From Actinomortierella ambigua (taxonomy: Eukaryota; Mortierellomycota; Mortierellomycetes; Mortierellales; Mortierellaceae): DNA of 25,543 bases. Position 1 is the first letter of the stretch, and the number at the start of each line of letters is the position of its first letter. Of the stretch, positions 10,364-25,490 are shown piece by piece. The position numbers and the translations under genes are program-made. The notes below the pieces were generated by a model that saw nothing but the letters and a program-made list of their open reading frames with translations, had not been told where the DNA came from and made no database searches. The stretch lies in contig JAAAJB010000520.1 of assembly GCA_016098155.1 (NCBI GenBank), positions 1 through 25,543 on the forward strand, in the 5' to 3' direction.

Positions 10364-13300
10364 GGTGTTTCCTTTATGAGGGGATAACGAAAAGAGAAAC
10401 GATGGGTAGGGGGAGGGGAGGGTGATGAAACGCCGAGAGGAGGGGGGCAATGAACGGCGAGAGGAGGCGGGAAAGGGAGAGGGAGAGGGAGAGGGATGGG
10501 AAAGAGTGGAAAGAGTTTTCACTGAGGGAAAAGAAAAAAAAAAGAAGAGGCGAGGGACAGGTGATCTACCTTTATAGCCTTATGGCATCGAGGCCAGACC
10601 AGACCCCAATCGTGCGATGCTTGTTTGGGAGGGAGAACTCAAGTGAGTGCTGCTGGTGTACTTTTCAGCGTGTACCTCTCCTCCTCCTGTGCCATGTCGA
10701 TAGCAAGCAAGTTGTTAGTATCATAAGAGCTACTGTTGTGTTTGACCACAAAAGGGGTTGAACCGAACCTGGCCCCCTCTCTCACGCAGCTATGCGCAAC
10801 TCAACTTCCCCCCCGATTGAAGTTTGTTTAGTGCGACGAACGTCGAGAAATCCGCAAAGAAAGGCCGCGCTTCGTTGATTGGGGGATGCTCTTGGGCAGA
10901 CCCATGGAGCAGAGAACGAATGAACTCTGAGCGGGGTGTTTGTAACATCAACTCTATTGGGATTAGAGAGGCAAAGTGTATTGTAACGGCAATTCTAAAT
11001 TCCAACATCTTTATTCACTGAAGAAATAGAGTGCTACACAAGGCTAGTATGTACACTAAAACACCACTGTTTACTAGTTTACAAATGTACAGTTGTAAAT
11101 TGTATTGACCATTTGCGTGTGATTGACAAAAGCTGGTTGGGCAGCGCGAGATAAGAGACAACTCCGAATGAATGAAAAAGAGACATACTGCTGCTCATTC
11201 AAACTACATTTACCGAGCACTACCTTCTCAGTCTTCGTTTGTCTCTGTCCCTTCTTCTTGTGTCATTCATTCATTCGCAGTTGATCTTATATGAAACAGG
11301 ACCTGTCTTCTCATTCTCTTGTGGAGCAAGACGACGCGAGGACTTGCGCTTGCGTGATTGATTGTCTTTGTGTTTGGGCCTCGGAGACATCGATTGTGCC
11401 CTTTCTTTTCTTGGACCGTTGTCTTTGATGATCGAGTGTGGAATGTACTGTACTCCCCGATCCTCTTCTGACCGATTTGCCGCCCTCCTCCTTGGCACAT
11501 CCTCGCTCACTTCCTGCTAGGGTGGGGTGGGCCCGAACACCTGCACAGCAGCAGGCTGTTGGTCGCTGCTGCACGCGTGGAGACCAAAAATGCTTATCGC
11601 TCTTGGAATATCCTGACGTACCTTACACAGGCGTCCAAAAAAATCGATGGTTGGACACAGCTGTGCAGGGATCTCACTCCCTCGTTCCCACCCCCCCCCT
11701 TCACGCAGAGCTGTGTATAGGTGAAGTGGGGCCAGCGAAAACAGCATGTACACCAGCTGCTGATCAAGTCACTATGCTATCACCACATGGATATGACCAA
11801 ACCAATACAGCAACATGTTCCATCGTAACCACCCCATGGTAAAATTTCTCCCCCCCCCCCTCTTTCACATCTCTCTCTCTCTCTCTCTATCTATCCCTGG
11901 GACTTTCCTGGGATTTTCCTGCAGCAGTTGGCATATCTGCAGCAGCGATGGTAAGTTACCATTCTGAGAGCCACCCTCCCAGGAATGCAAAGCAATGCAG
12001 AGCTGGAAGAACTTCCCTCAATATGTAGATGGGCATCATGCCTACTCAAACAATGACTTTAAAAGCTTTGCGGAGGGCCTGGTTGAAGGGAAAAAACATC
12101 AACGTTGCGCTGTGGGTCAGTCATCATTGTAGTCTATTCATATTAGTTTTATTTTGTTTTAAACTGCTTTTCTGCCCTTGTACCCAACATTGCATTGAAC
12201 TGCCTCGCCAAACAACCAAGCATGCACAAAACAAACACCATTGACTTTGCCCAAAATGGGTCTAGAGACCCGGACTACAGTGTTACCAATGATGTGTTTC
12301 TCTTACTCTTTGTTCAATCATACACTTTAACAATGACTCTTCGGCGGGTGGCCTGTCCATAGTGCCAGATATGCGCTTTTCATGCCAAATAAGCTGCTTA
12401 TCAGGGTCAACAACGAGACAGTGGTGTTATCAGGATGGGGGATTCGAAGGCGAAACTGAGGAGACAGCAACATGAGATCCCGTAGGTATGTAGGTAAGAC
12501 GGAAGCCAGTACAAAACCATTGCTCCGTGGCCGACAGAGAGGCAAGGGAGGGGAGACGCTGCCCTGATTGTTTGGTCACAAAGTTATCGACACTATTGTA
12601 AACCTTGTTGCTCGTGCTCCTCCCAACTTTCTCACCATACCGGAGGGAAGGACAAAAGAAGAGGCGACGGTGTGGCAAAGGAAGTTTGAGGGGCAATCAG
12701 CCCGGTCTGTCGCTCAATCTCTCTCTCCCTTTCACACTCTCTCTCTCATGTCAAAGTCTTCCCTTGCCAGCGAGTGTACTTTTCTTTCCTGAACATCTCA
12801 TCGCTGCTGGTAAGATTTTCAGTTTCAACGTCCTATGCCCACTACTTTTCCCACAATCCATCCACCAGACGACAGCTCCTGTGAAAAAACAATAAAAACG
12901 GACAGAGAGAACGAGAGGGGAAGGGGGATGGGAAAAGGGATTTGTTTGTGTATGGTCACAAGGAGCAACACGACTCTGTTTCCGCCCAAGCGGAATCCAT
13001 GCCGCCCTCCCACCTGCTAGATTTACTCCCTCAAGAAAGACAAGTGGACAAAACAAAGGGTGTTGAGCCTCTCTTTCTTGTCTAATCTTTCCTCCCTCGC
13101 CCTGTTTGTGTAGCCAAAACGGCCAAATTGGACATTGTTTGGTTCATTTCCCACATCTGTTTACTCCACGCCCAGACTCTCTTCCTCCTCGGTCTTCCCT
13201 CTACTTGTCCTTTGGGAGGCAGACTTTGGCTCACCGAAAAGGACTGTGTGGATGCTCAATTTCAGCCTTTTCCATTTTTCTTGCAGCACTGGCTACTTCC

Positions 13301-16300
13301 CAACTAGCCCTTTTTCCATCCTGCCGATGCCGCGATAGAGTAAGACAATCCCACGCGAGATAAATTCTTGTGCCCATCTCGTATCATTTATTAAAGGATA
13401 TATCTTTGGAGGTTTCCATGTGGCACTTGTGTCTCTGTATCTCTCCTCTTATTTCCTTCTCCGGTCTTTGGAAGTGCTTCCAATGGTACATTTCAATTAT
13501 CGTCATTAGTCTCTCACGAGTAACCCTGAGACGCCATGATTACAAAAGTGCAGCCACGGGTTCATGCATGCATGCCCCTAACACACCGCTCGTTAGAACT
13601 TGGTAGAGACACATTTCATAGGTATCTGCGAGGAGTAGATTTGTTTTTCTTGTCGCAGGAAGGAGGGAGGGGAGGGGTGCGGCGTAGCTACACTGCTTTT
13701 GTTCAAAGTTGGCTGTGGCAAGGGCTTTGAGCGCCTACTGTCGGGCTTGGCTCGAGTTCTCCTATTGTTTTTTTTTTAGACGCCGTGCTTCGCCAATTCT
13801 TCTAGATCAAGGCCTATTTGTTGTTCGGTACCAAGCCTACCTGTAAGAAGGTCGTCAAGCTTTTTTTCTTTTTTATTTTGGAGAGTCCTTTCTTTGCATC
13901 TCATAGCGAGATAATTTTGACTTGTCTCAACAAGCCTATTCTTCATATCCTCCTGTCAACAACTGTCACGGCGTCCAGTTGTCGGCGCCATAGACCAAAC
14001 GAGACAAAATACGGCAAAAGCTTACCCCATTAAGGAGGAAGGTCAGTCCGCATTGTTGAGATCAGCCGAGGAGGCAGTTCGACGGAGCACGTAGTACAAA
14101 CACGAGATTGGGAGCAGAGGGAGGTGAAAGTGAGGATCAGTGAATGAATGGTGTAACTTGTACGACAAGACTAGTTGTCCTCTGTGTCTCTTGTTCTGAA
14201 CAAATCACAACTTCATCTCCGTAGTATGCAACAAGTGTAGCCTCTTCTTTTGTTTGTCGTTCGTATCCGACGAAATGCACTCATGCTTCGGTACCATTTT
14301 TTGTGCCCAAAATCTTTGTTGACTTTTGTATAACCCACGAGCGTTGCTTGTGAGGACACGATTATTAGAGCTAGGCAAACTGCCTCTTGATCCTCTGCTG
14401 AACGATCGTATACAGCAGGAGGTTTTCTTAAGGTGTTGAGTCGAGCCATTGTGTGCATGCATGTTTATCAACTTTGTTTTTCTCTTGTCCAAAAACAATA
14501 CTGTTTTCTCTTGTTTTGTGCCCATCCTTTACACAAAAGAGAGGCGGCGATGCATCGCAACTTTCTTTCCCGGATTGGAGAGAGAAATTGACAAAAACCA
14601 ACAAGAGGAGTAAATCTCCTGTTGGGCGTTGAGCAAACGGAAATTAAGAAAGGGAACAGGGTTGATCATCCGAAAGAAACGAGACTCTGGAACGCTAGAA
14701 AGCGCCACAAGATCCGAGGCGTGCGTCATTTACGCTAGAATGGTATCCCTGCTAGAGGTGTACATAATCTTTACTTTGCTTCTGAAGCCAGGAATGATAT
14801 GATAAACTAACAGCACGCTACTTACCGATAACTTTGTTTCACGTTGTGGGCATGTTACCTGTACGTATGTACAACTTCAAGAAGCCATACGCTGTCCTTT
14901 CGACCCTTCAACAGTGTAGATATGTGTCATTATTATCACGCTGTTCTTTCCACACTGGTACCGCTGTGTGGTATTATGCTATCATTCCACACCTGAGGCT
15001 TGGTCTTTCTTCTTGATCTAACCTTTTCCTTGAGACACGGAAGAAGATTGGAAAATAAAAGCGGGTCGATACTGTCCGTTTCTGGCCCATCGTCCTTCCC
15101 ATATCACTCATCTCTCACCCCCGCTTTTTGGCGCCTCCATCCCATTCCCAATGATGCAACTGACTTTCATTATTTTCCCCGCATCGAAGTGGACATCGAA
15201 GAGCGAGTTTTTTTTTGTTCCTTAATATTATAACCATTTTCTCGTTCATTCTTTTCCATTTTGACCAAGATGAGCGAACTTATGACTCGGAAGTACGCCG
15301 TGATGCAGGAGAGGAAGAGGCATATAATCAGCTAACACCTTCTTGTGCTCACACAGTGGAGAAAAAAAAAGTACGTCAGGTCGACACCAAAAGCGGCTTG
15401 GATGGTCTCCTCGTCTCCTCGTGAAGCCGCACCCCAACTCAACTTGCTACTCCTGGCACCTTTTTTGGCTCTCATGCACAAGGTAACCTTTTTTTTTTTC
15501 TGCTTTTCCATCTTACGAAAGAACTCTGGGGCTTGCCCGATAACCTTACCCACGTCTCTTTTTTTCCTATCCGGAGAATAATAAAAAAAAAAAAGAGAGA
15601 GAAGAGAGAGAGGCACAGAGGAGAGCGATTAAACATTTAGGTTAACAATACTCCATTTTGTGAACCAAAAAGCGTGCGGGCTGAGGCTTGTTAAAAAAGG
15701 TTTATTTTCCTATTGTTCGCTCGCTTCTGCAACTCTATTTTCATTTCCTTCTTCTCGCTCTTTTCCTCTCACGGTTGTGTACGATGATGCTGGTCGATGA
15801 GGGCTTGTTTATGATGGCTGGCCTTTGTTGTTGTTGTTGTCGATGTTCGATGACAATGGACTATTATTTGTTGTGTTGTTTTTTCCGATCTTCTAGACTT
15901 ACCGTTGTTTTGTTTTATCAGTTGGACGTACGATACGCAGCTTCGCAATTTGTACACGTACCAGCGTACAGTACTGATTAGGCATCAAGTCCCCAAGCCA
16001 TCAGTTTGGTGGCTGCTGTACATGGCGAATTCTTTGTATTGTGCAGTTGGGTAAATTCTTATCCCAAACTACATGGAGTGCACTGCAGGGCGTTCCGGCA
16101 CAAATTTGTTCAGAGGGGGGAAGGTGGAGAGGAGGGCCACGCGTGAAAGATAAACCAGAGGTACATCCCCCTCTTCCATTCCACAAAGCAATTCAAGGAA
16201 GGAAGAAAGAGTGACAAGAGGTGGGCTACAGGCCTAGAAAGAGTAGGGGAGAGAGAGAGAGAGACGCAGGCTGTGTGCGAGTGTGCGTGTGTGTAGCATG

Positions 16301-19300
16301 TGTATATGAGACACACTTACACACAGCGAGTGAGAGAAAGAACCTGCTTGCCACAGCATGTGCAGCAGAAGGAAGGAGGCGGGAGAAAGCTAAACTTTCC
16401 GAGTTCTCTCATGTGGGACCGACATAGCTTCCCCAAGCTCCGCTTTTGCAGCCATATGGCAATCGTGTTTACATTTCCATTGTCCAGTGTAAAGGTACAG
16501 TAATCAATATGGAAAAGATGCCGAAGAGATCAAAACCTGCGTGCACATGTTACAGCCTGCTGCTGGGAGAGAGTACAGTAGGGTGTGTGGGTGTATGTGA
16601 GAGAGAGAGAGAGAGAGACAAATTAGTGGAGTCGATGGAAACAAGCTCTATCCCAATGAGCAATGCTACAATCGCGTGATGGAGAATGCTGAGTTGGAAT
16701 AGCCGAAAGACGAGTTGGCTCCAACTTCTTCCCCAATAAACCCCTCTCGCGAGCAACTTACCCCTTGCTGGCAGGTTTCTGAATCAGCTCTGTTATTCGC
16801 CCTTGCCGCCCTGCCACTACAAAATAGTTTCGGATCTAGAGCCGCCCCTCATAATTCTCCTCCACCAACGAGAGGACTGACTCTCAAGCGCAACTATGTT
16901 TTTTAGCCAAAGTTTGTTCTGGCTCCCTTTTTGATGGATTTCCAAGAACCTGGGTCTTCCACATTGTGTGTAAACTGTCTCGGAACAAACGGAGGGGCTG
17001 GTTGTCTGGATAAGACGCCTTTCCTCCCCCCTTCCCCACATTTAAGAAAGGCGGTAGACACCAGCAGGTGTTTGATACTTTCTACGCGAGTGATAGCTAC
17101 CGCTGTCGTGGTGATTCGTGAGAAGAGGCGCAAGTTGTCACAACGGTCGCACGCGTTCCCCCAGGTCATTCACTGAAGACTCCACCACTACCACCTCTCA
17201 TCCCTGGTGAAATGACACACACACACACACGTTCACTCGTCCACAGTTCAACCTCAATACGATCAACCCTGGTCACAGAGTTTATTGTCACAGCATGGTA
17301 ACACAGCAAAGTGTGAGCGAGTTCGACAATGACGAGATGGGTTCCACAGCCGACGATCACCTTCTTCTCTTCCGCATCCAAGGTTTCGAGTGCCATGACC
17401 AGCGCCGACAATAACAAAATGGGGTACAGAGGACAAAAGAGCTATGCGGTGAGCATCAGTAAAGATCGGTGGGTGATCGTGTAAGAAGAGTAGAACGCAC
17501 AGACGGGAAAGGGGGGGTTTAGAAGCAACATCCTCCCTTCTGTAACGAGGGAAACAAATACATGGACGACTAAAGATGAGTGTGCTCCTGTGGCTTTTGC
17601 CTTGTTTCTCAAGGTGTCCCTGAAAGAGCAGTGAGAGAATGAGAGTGAGACTCCAGGAGACAACCGCTCCCACCTCTGCCCTGCTTTTATCTTGTCTTCT
17701 TTCGGTGGAGTTTGTGAAAGCAAAAAAAGGGGAAGGGAAGAGGGGGGGAGGGGTGGGAGGACGACAGTAGTGCTGTGTGCATGAGTGCACTTGCACATGC
17801 ACCCATTAAAGAGATGCCAATGGTGGCACATGCAAAATCTTTTTTTTATGCAGTTAAATTTTGCCTGATTGTCCATTCATCTAATCCCATCTCACCTTCC
17901 ATCCAATCCATCCATTTTATATCATGAGCTCCAATTCCGAGACACCTGTAGATGCGTTGGTAATAGGAACGCCCATGAAGGCGATGACATGACAACTCTC
18001 ACTAAACTGGTCATGTTAAAACAAAAGGAAAGGAAAAGTGCAAACGCGAGAAAACACGTTGGTTTGTATTCTAACGCCGTCTTGTCCGCCCCCCGCGCCT
18101 TTTGTTTATCTAGAACCAACAAGAAGTAGCGACGGACGCACAGAAGCAACAACAGCAACACAATTCAAACGCGGCTGTGCCTGCTGCTGCTGCTGCTGCT
18201 TCCGAGGAGGTTACAGAAGCCCTGCAGGTCTCAGAGCGAACCAGTGCTACACCAAACTCTCCTGACGACGATGCTGATGGCCAGGACGAGGATCGCCCAA
18301 CTTCCACCACTGTCCCCACCATTGAAGAACCAGCAGCAGACGCTTCCGCGACTCAAAAACAACCACTGAAACTTCAACCTTCCCAACTGTCGCCAGCGGC
18401 CGTTGTAGGAGCAGCACCATCACCTCGATCCCCAGTCTCACCCTCACGATACACGATCGACGATGACGACGATGATTACTACGAGGATGGTTTTGAAGGC
18501 GGCCAGTTGACTATCCTTCAAGGCCCCGGCCAACAAAGCACCAGTGCCAGTGGTGCGTCGGCGGCGCCAAAGGAGGCACCAGTGTTTGATATCCACGCCG
18601 AGCTGGACTTTGTCAAAGCTCGCCTGGAGACCATTGCCCTGTAAGTCACAACTGAGAACCCAAAGAGATGGAGGAGGAGCAAGGGGGTTTAGGCCTTTTT
18701 TTTTGTTCTCTTGGGAGCGTGGATCGGGTGTTTGCAGGACTCAAAGGAAAACCAGGAAAAGTGTGTGTGTGAGTGAGAGAGAGAGAGAGAGAGAGAGAAA
18801 AAAAAAGGGTGACAAAAGGGGGCCTGGGTGAAGTACGGAGGTAATGAGATGGGGAAAAAAAAAAGACTCTTTACTAATACTTTTGGCTTCTCTCTTTTTT
18901 AAGGGACCCGAGCGACCCAAAGACCAGCGAAGAGCGTGTTGCACTGCAAGAGGTAAGGACAGATTGATTCTAAGGATAGAAAAAAAAAAGGCGCAGATGA
19001 AAGAGTGCTCGCACGTTTTTTTCTTTCTCCACGTTTTTTTTAACTTTTTTCCTCATATTACCTTCGAACAACGCACCGAAAAACCATCACTCTACCTATC
19101 GACAACAACGATGAACAACCAGCTCCAAAAGTCGACCGAGATGTACATCGAATCGCAGGACGTCCTGGCGGCGAAGCAGCAGCAACTATCACACAACCTC
19201 CACAACGAAGGCGTCCGTGTCGTCCTCGCATCCCAAGTCGATCAACTGACGGAGGAGAGCAATGCGAGGGAGCGGCAATGGTCTGCGACCAAACAGGTCT

Positions 19301-22300
19301 ACCACCGAGAGTTTGGCGAGCTGATGGATTCTCCACGCAAGCTGTCGTCTGTTCGCGCCAAAACGGAGGTTGATATCCGTCAACTGCAGGACCAGATTGC
19401 CCACCTCCAACGCCAGCTCGATACAGTCGCAGCCCGCCGTCGGCAGATGATGGCAGATGCGGAGGAACATCGACGACGTTATGCCGAGGCTGGCTTGGAC
19501 GATTGAGCTGCTTCCTTAAACCATACATTCTTTTAGTTGTGCACCCCAAAAAGGCTTTTTGTTTCTTCTTTTGCGAGGCATTCCTTGGCGTTTTTTTACT
19601 CAATTAGATTTGTCAATAATACCACTTTTTTGTTTTTCTATTGTAACGAGTGTAAAGCTTTGGAAGTCCTTTTCATTTGGTTCTGCATCTTCCTCGGCAA
19701 TAAAAGCCGGTGACCGGGCCTATATGCAATATATCGAGATCTCCGTGACAATAACCAGGCAAGTATGATCGAGTAGCGTGAAAGATCCTTCCTAGTCTTG
19801 GTGACATATTGGCCATCTACTTGGCTGCCATCTAGGAATGTCCTTTCGTATTTAAAAGAAAAAAAAAGGTCTTTCCCCCCCCCCTCACCACCCACCACAA
19901 AAGAAAAAAAAATGGCTCGCTCCGTCTTCACTTTCTCAGCCCTATCAGGCTCCATCCTCTTCCTCCTTCTCCACCTGTCCACCTCTCCTACCTCCTTCAT
20001 CCAGGCATCTTCAGTGCTCCCCCAGTCCCAAAGAACCTCGTCGCTCGTCGCCCGCCAAATGACCAGCACTTTTGGCGGTGGCGCCTATGATCCTGATGGC
20101 CGCTACCGCCATCGACCCAGCGATCTGACCTGTCCCGCCACGGGCTTTTACTGCCTCGAGACCTTCTTTACCGCCACCACTCCCGCGCCACGTCCACGAT
20201 CGATTCCTGCCTCAGGCGATGGAAGCGACGCGGTACACGATATACATGCCTTTGGAGGAGGGGAAGGTGGAGGAGGGGGAGGGGGAGGACATGATGATCC
20301 ACGCCTATTCTACTGCCAGTACAAGGGCCGTACTCCACGTGTAGCGGCGACGTGTCCACAGGGCCGATGTGTGCGAGACTACTGTGTTGGTTCGACAGGC
20401 CCGATTCGGGTGCCGGAGGGTCTCGAGGGTGGGGATGGTGTGTACTGTGGACGGACGCTGAACAGGGCCGTGTCCAAGAAGATGGGCTTCACGACGGCGC
20501 GGATGACGAACGGCGGTGGACATCCTGAGGGTGGAGATAAATCGAACCCGAGGGAGTATGGAGGGTATTTGGATGGGGATGAGTTTGGTAAGTTTTGGAT
20601 AGTAGAAGGGTGTTTGTAAAAGGTGTCTATGCTTCAACGACATTCATTTTGGGCTGATATTGTTTTTTTTTTTTTTTTTTCGGCATGCGAATAGGATACC
20701 GCAGAGAACATCTCTACTACATCCGAGGTAACCAAGGCGTTGACCTTGGCCCATGCAAGGGCCGCTGCATCCGTCAAGAGCCTGGCATTCCTGACTACTG
20801 TGAGGCTTGATCGATTTTTCTGTGCCAGATTGCAAGACGAAAAACAACATTCGACAATGATACTTGGCGTTGCTCCCTTTGTCAATAAACATGAAGAAAG
20901 GGTCATTCTCCTTTTTGGTTTTATATCGTTTATATTGTGAGTAATTTTTTTTTTACTTGTTTTTGTTTTTACTGGGGGTTGATTATCGACTCTTGCACAT
21001 CCGCTCCTCTCGGCCCATACTAGGTTTCTCTAAGGCATTGGGGGCAATGGTGACTCTCTCTCTCCCTTTTCTGCGACTCAGCGCAATCTTCCACCTCCCA
21101 ATGGCGGAGGAGGTGGCACACGTCCTGCGGACACCTGTAGCGACGACAAGTCCAGTGGAACAGCTAAATTGAGCAATGAAATCAAAGAATACATTGAAGA
21201 AGAGAAGAAAAAAAAGGCTCTCCATGTGAGCGGTCCACGATCACGATACACAATTACGACCACATTGAGCTCTCCTCCTCCCTCCCAACACATGATAGTA
21301 GAAAGGTGAAAGACATACCACTACCAGTCGAGTTGCCACTGGGATAAATCTTTGTATGGTTAGTGATTTGGCGCGGCGCTGGAAAGTCTGATGCAGACCG
21401 GAATGTCCATCGTCCTTCTGTCAATGGTGGCTCAGCTAGCAGACGCGGGCAAAAAAAAGGGGGGGGGAGGAGTCGGTTAGTAAGCTACACCATCCTGGAG
21501 CGATTCCATAAACAATGCATCCATGTTTCAAAGAAAAAGAGAAAAAAAAACTCACGTTGCTTGTGTGCGGGAGGAGCAGGCGAGATGGGCCGACCAGCAG
21601 CCAACCCCGATCCACCGCCACCTGGGATGGGCAAAGGTGAGCCCGGAGGAGCACGGCCAGGTGGCACGACCGAAGCCCGTACAGGCGACGGCGGTGCTGC
21701 AGATGCAGCAGGTGGTGGTGGAGGGGGAGGAGGTCCGGGGGTGGCGCGTGTCGGTTGCTGAGGAGGAGCGCGTGCTGGTGGAGCCGGAGTTGCTCGCGAG
21801 GGAGATCCTGGCATAGTAGGCGCTCCTACGGCGGCTGCTCCTGTACGGGGTGGGGGTGGTGGTCCAGTCTTTCGTGGTGGTGGTGGAGGTGCTGGGGATC
21901 GCGATGGAAGCGAGGGAGCTGCTGCTAGCGGTGGTGCTGGCACAGAGCGGCCAGGGGTAGCGGGTGGCGGTGGTGGGGGAGGCGTTGCACGTGCTGGCGG
22001 TCCTCCACCATTGCTGAGCGGGGTAGGTGGAATGGCTCGTCCTGGTGTTGCTCCAACCTTTGGCGGTACAGCCGTCGGTGGGGTGGCGGGTGTTGCTCGC
22101 ATTGGTGGAAGCTGTCTTCCAGGAGTTGGTGGAGCCCCAGCAGGTCTTCCGGGACTGCCGGGGCTGCCGGGTGGTTTCGGTAGAGTCCGTCCAGGCGATC
22201 CATTGCTCGTCGAGGATTCGGCTATGAGGGGTTCAAAAACAAGAAGAGGCATGATCCGATATCGTCAGCCGCTGTACTATCCTCAGGGGGCATGATGGTG

Positions 22301-25300
22301 GTCTGCATTGCAATGTGGTAGTGCGTTGATATGAGCAGTAGCAGCTGTTCCGTGTTGCCTGTCCAGCGCACTTTGTGTTGTCCTGCCCCCGTGAGGTGCA
22401 TGGGTCAGCCTATGTGCGAGCAACCCCCCCTCCCCTTCCCAGCCCCTGTTCGCCCTTCTCTCTGTCTCCTGTTCTTTCGTTTGTTGCTATGTTGTTGATG
22501 TCATTGTCGTTGTCTCGTTGTCATTATTGGGGTCACTGTCGAATCTCCAATGCAAAGCAGGGCTTCCATTGGCTTGGTGGGTCTAGACTGTTGCATTTTC
22601 AACGGTTTGCATAGTTGTGTCCATTGTGCTCTCAGACGGAAGTCGACATTGGGTTTGCCAAGCATCGCACGATGACACCATCGCTCGTTCAGCCCTGAGA
22701 CTCTTGGAACAACGTTCCAGAAAAAAAAAAAAAAAAAGAGAGAGAGGCAGTGCGCCCACGGCGACACCCGCTGTCGTGGCTCCTCAAAGGGCGGAAGAAC
22801 GACATCGAAATAAAGAGTCAAAGTACGCCAAGCAACGTTACCTCCAGTGTCCACACCGCCGCCTCGAGGCTTCAGCTTCGGCATGCCTCCAGCAAAGAGT
22901 CCGCCAAGCTGTGGTGCCCCTCCTCCTCCGCCTCCTGCTGCTGCTCCTCCGCCTCCTGAGGCACTGCTGGATGCGCCGCCTATTGCCGGTGGTCTACCAA
23001 GAGCGCCTCCTCCGCCCATGCCGCCTGTCTTTTTGCCGCCATCTGCTGTTCACATGAATGAATAGAAAAAAAAAGCAGGAGCAATGGTGAGCAAACTGCT
23101 GGGGCTGAACAAGCTTTATGAAGGCCATGGCTGTGGAGCCAACCCAAAAAAATATGTATAATTAGCGCAGACATGACACCATGCATCGCAGACACCTTCG
23201 ACATCCCCCCCACTCACTACTCCATCAGCACGTCTTACCAATGGCGGGGGCAGAACGGTCGTTAGTGACAGCCTTCTTGAGCTTTGCTCCCTTCTGGATT
23301 TGTGAGAGGAGGGCGTTTCTATCGTTGGACGCGGGTGGAGCTTTTGGTGCAGGGGGTCCACCTCCTGGAGGAGGAGGAGGAGGTGGTGGTGGAGGTCCTG
23401 GTGGCATGGCTAAAAGAGAGAGACAGAGAGGAGAGAGGAAGTGGGAAAGTACGAGAGTACGAGAGAGTGTTGTGGGCGAGGTGAGTGGGTGAGAAGAGTG
23501 CCGAGAGAGTGTGAGTGTTTGTGTGCGAGAGACGAGAAAGAGAGAATAATGTGTGTGCGAGAAAGGGAGAAGAAAAAAGAGAGCAACTGAAAGATTCGAT
23601 TCGACAATCGCTTCTGTGACGTGTTAATCATCAGCATGGCGCAGGCAATGAGAGGTGCGCCTGGCCCCTGGCTGTCTGGGGCCACTCGTGTCATACTGGC
23701 CCCCATTCGGCCTGCGTACCTGACGGTTGTATTGTCCAGGTATCGTCGCAATCGCATTCCTGTGCTGGCGACTATATTGCAGGGTCCTGTACCACTGCTC
23801 CCATAGTTGCTTTGCGACGATGGTACATGTATGTAGCATGATGATCTTTCTTACCAACATACACCCTCCCCGTCCAAAAATATACAGCAACATGCCCAGG
23901 CTAGAACGACGAGATAGTTAGGCAAGGATTGTCTTTCTTCCGTGCAGGTAGGCAACGTTGTCGCATGGTCCTCTCCCGCCTCCCTCCTTCCTTCCATCCT
24001 CCCGTCTCCCCATACACTCTTCGAGGTCAATTACCACAAAGAACCAGACCCCTACGCCCACCGTCCATAAAAGAGCTGGTACGACCTTTATTGCACTGTG
24101 CGACTCTTTCTTTCGTATCTGTTCAACCACCTTGCAGCCCATTTCCTCATACCCACTTGTGTTTCCATCCGTGTACCAGTTGATACAAAATTCATCCGAC
24201 TCATTTGTCCAACACCGGCTCCTCATCCTTGACACGTTCTCCATGAATATGCAGGCAGTCGGACAAGGCAATACGCCACCGCCGCCGTCGTCAACACCCC
24301 CCGCACCAGACAGTGTCTCTGCCTCGTCAATTTTGGACATGTACACATCCTCTATCAATGGGTCCCAACACAGCGTCGAATTGTTTCAGCCTTACTCTGC
24401 CAGTATTCCGGACATTGTTGTGACAACCGTCGATGATCATGACACGGCAGATAGTCTGGAGCTAGACCTAGTTCAGGGCCACAGATATAGGCAAGGACCA
24501 CCTGCAGCCGGTGTCTCCTGTGGAAGCCAGCCCACACTGACGGCCCACCCTTCGTCCCATCAGAGAAGCCATGAAGAAAGCCTTACTCCACCACCACCAC
24601 CACCACCAGCATCACTGCCTGCCGCAGCTGACACTAGCACGCCCAACTCTGTCCCTGTCACCTCGAACTCACCCACATCTTCTCTAGCGTCCGACTTTCT
24701 GAAGCCCCACTCTCCATCGGCGGGCGATTTGGGCCTTCCCATTATTGCACAGGAGATACAAAATCATCGTCTGTACCAGCTTTTCCACCACCAGCAACAA
24801 CAGCCATTCGGTGCTCAGTCTACTGCACAGGCATCCTTGCTTCCACCAAGCCACACCACTACATTCCCTTTGACCTCGGACGCCGCGGTCACTGCAGGTC
24901 TGGATAGTCTCCGTCTATCAATTGCCATGGAGCACACAGGACCGGCCCAGCCGATCACCACCACATCAACGACAGTGGCGGGTGGTGGTGACTGCACGTC
25001 TACCAAGACAGTGGGTTGGATCTCCAGTCCCTCCACCGCCACATCTGCGGTAGTAGGACCCTCTTTGACTTCCCGTCACCCATTGAACATCACAACCACA
25101 GCAACCCCAGCTGCTCCAGTGAACCCACGCCTCCATGGGGGCGCTCAAACAATGATCACCACGGTCCCTCATCCACTACACGTGTACTCACGCTATCAGT
25201 ATCAACATCACACACTGCAGCAGCAACGGCTACTACTACCACCACCACCACCACCACCACTGCAACAACAATCACAACACCTGCACTCACCTTTACCTTC

Positions 25301-25490
25301 GGACGCCCATTTCGCCTCAATATCCCCAACTATGTCTCATGGGACCACTCTACCTAACCAGTCTTCCTTCCATCGTCGGCCTCTGTCGCAGCCAACCGTG
25401 GCGACCACGACGTCGAGCAACGTCCAACAACAGATATTGAGTGATTTGGCGCAGACGCCCCCAACGCATCCGCCGACAATCCCCATTGCC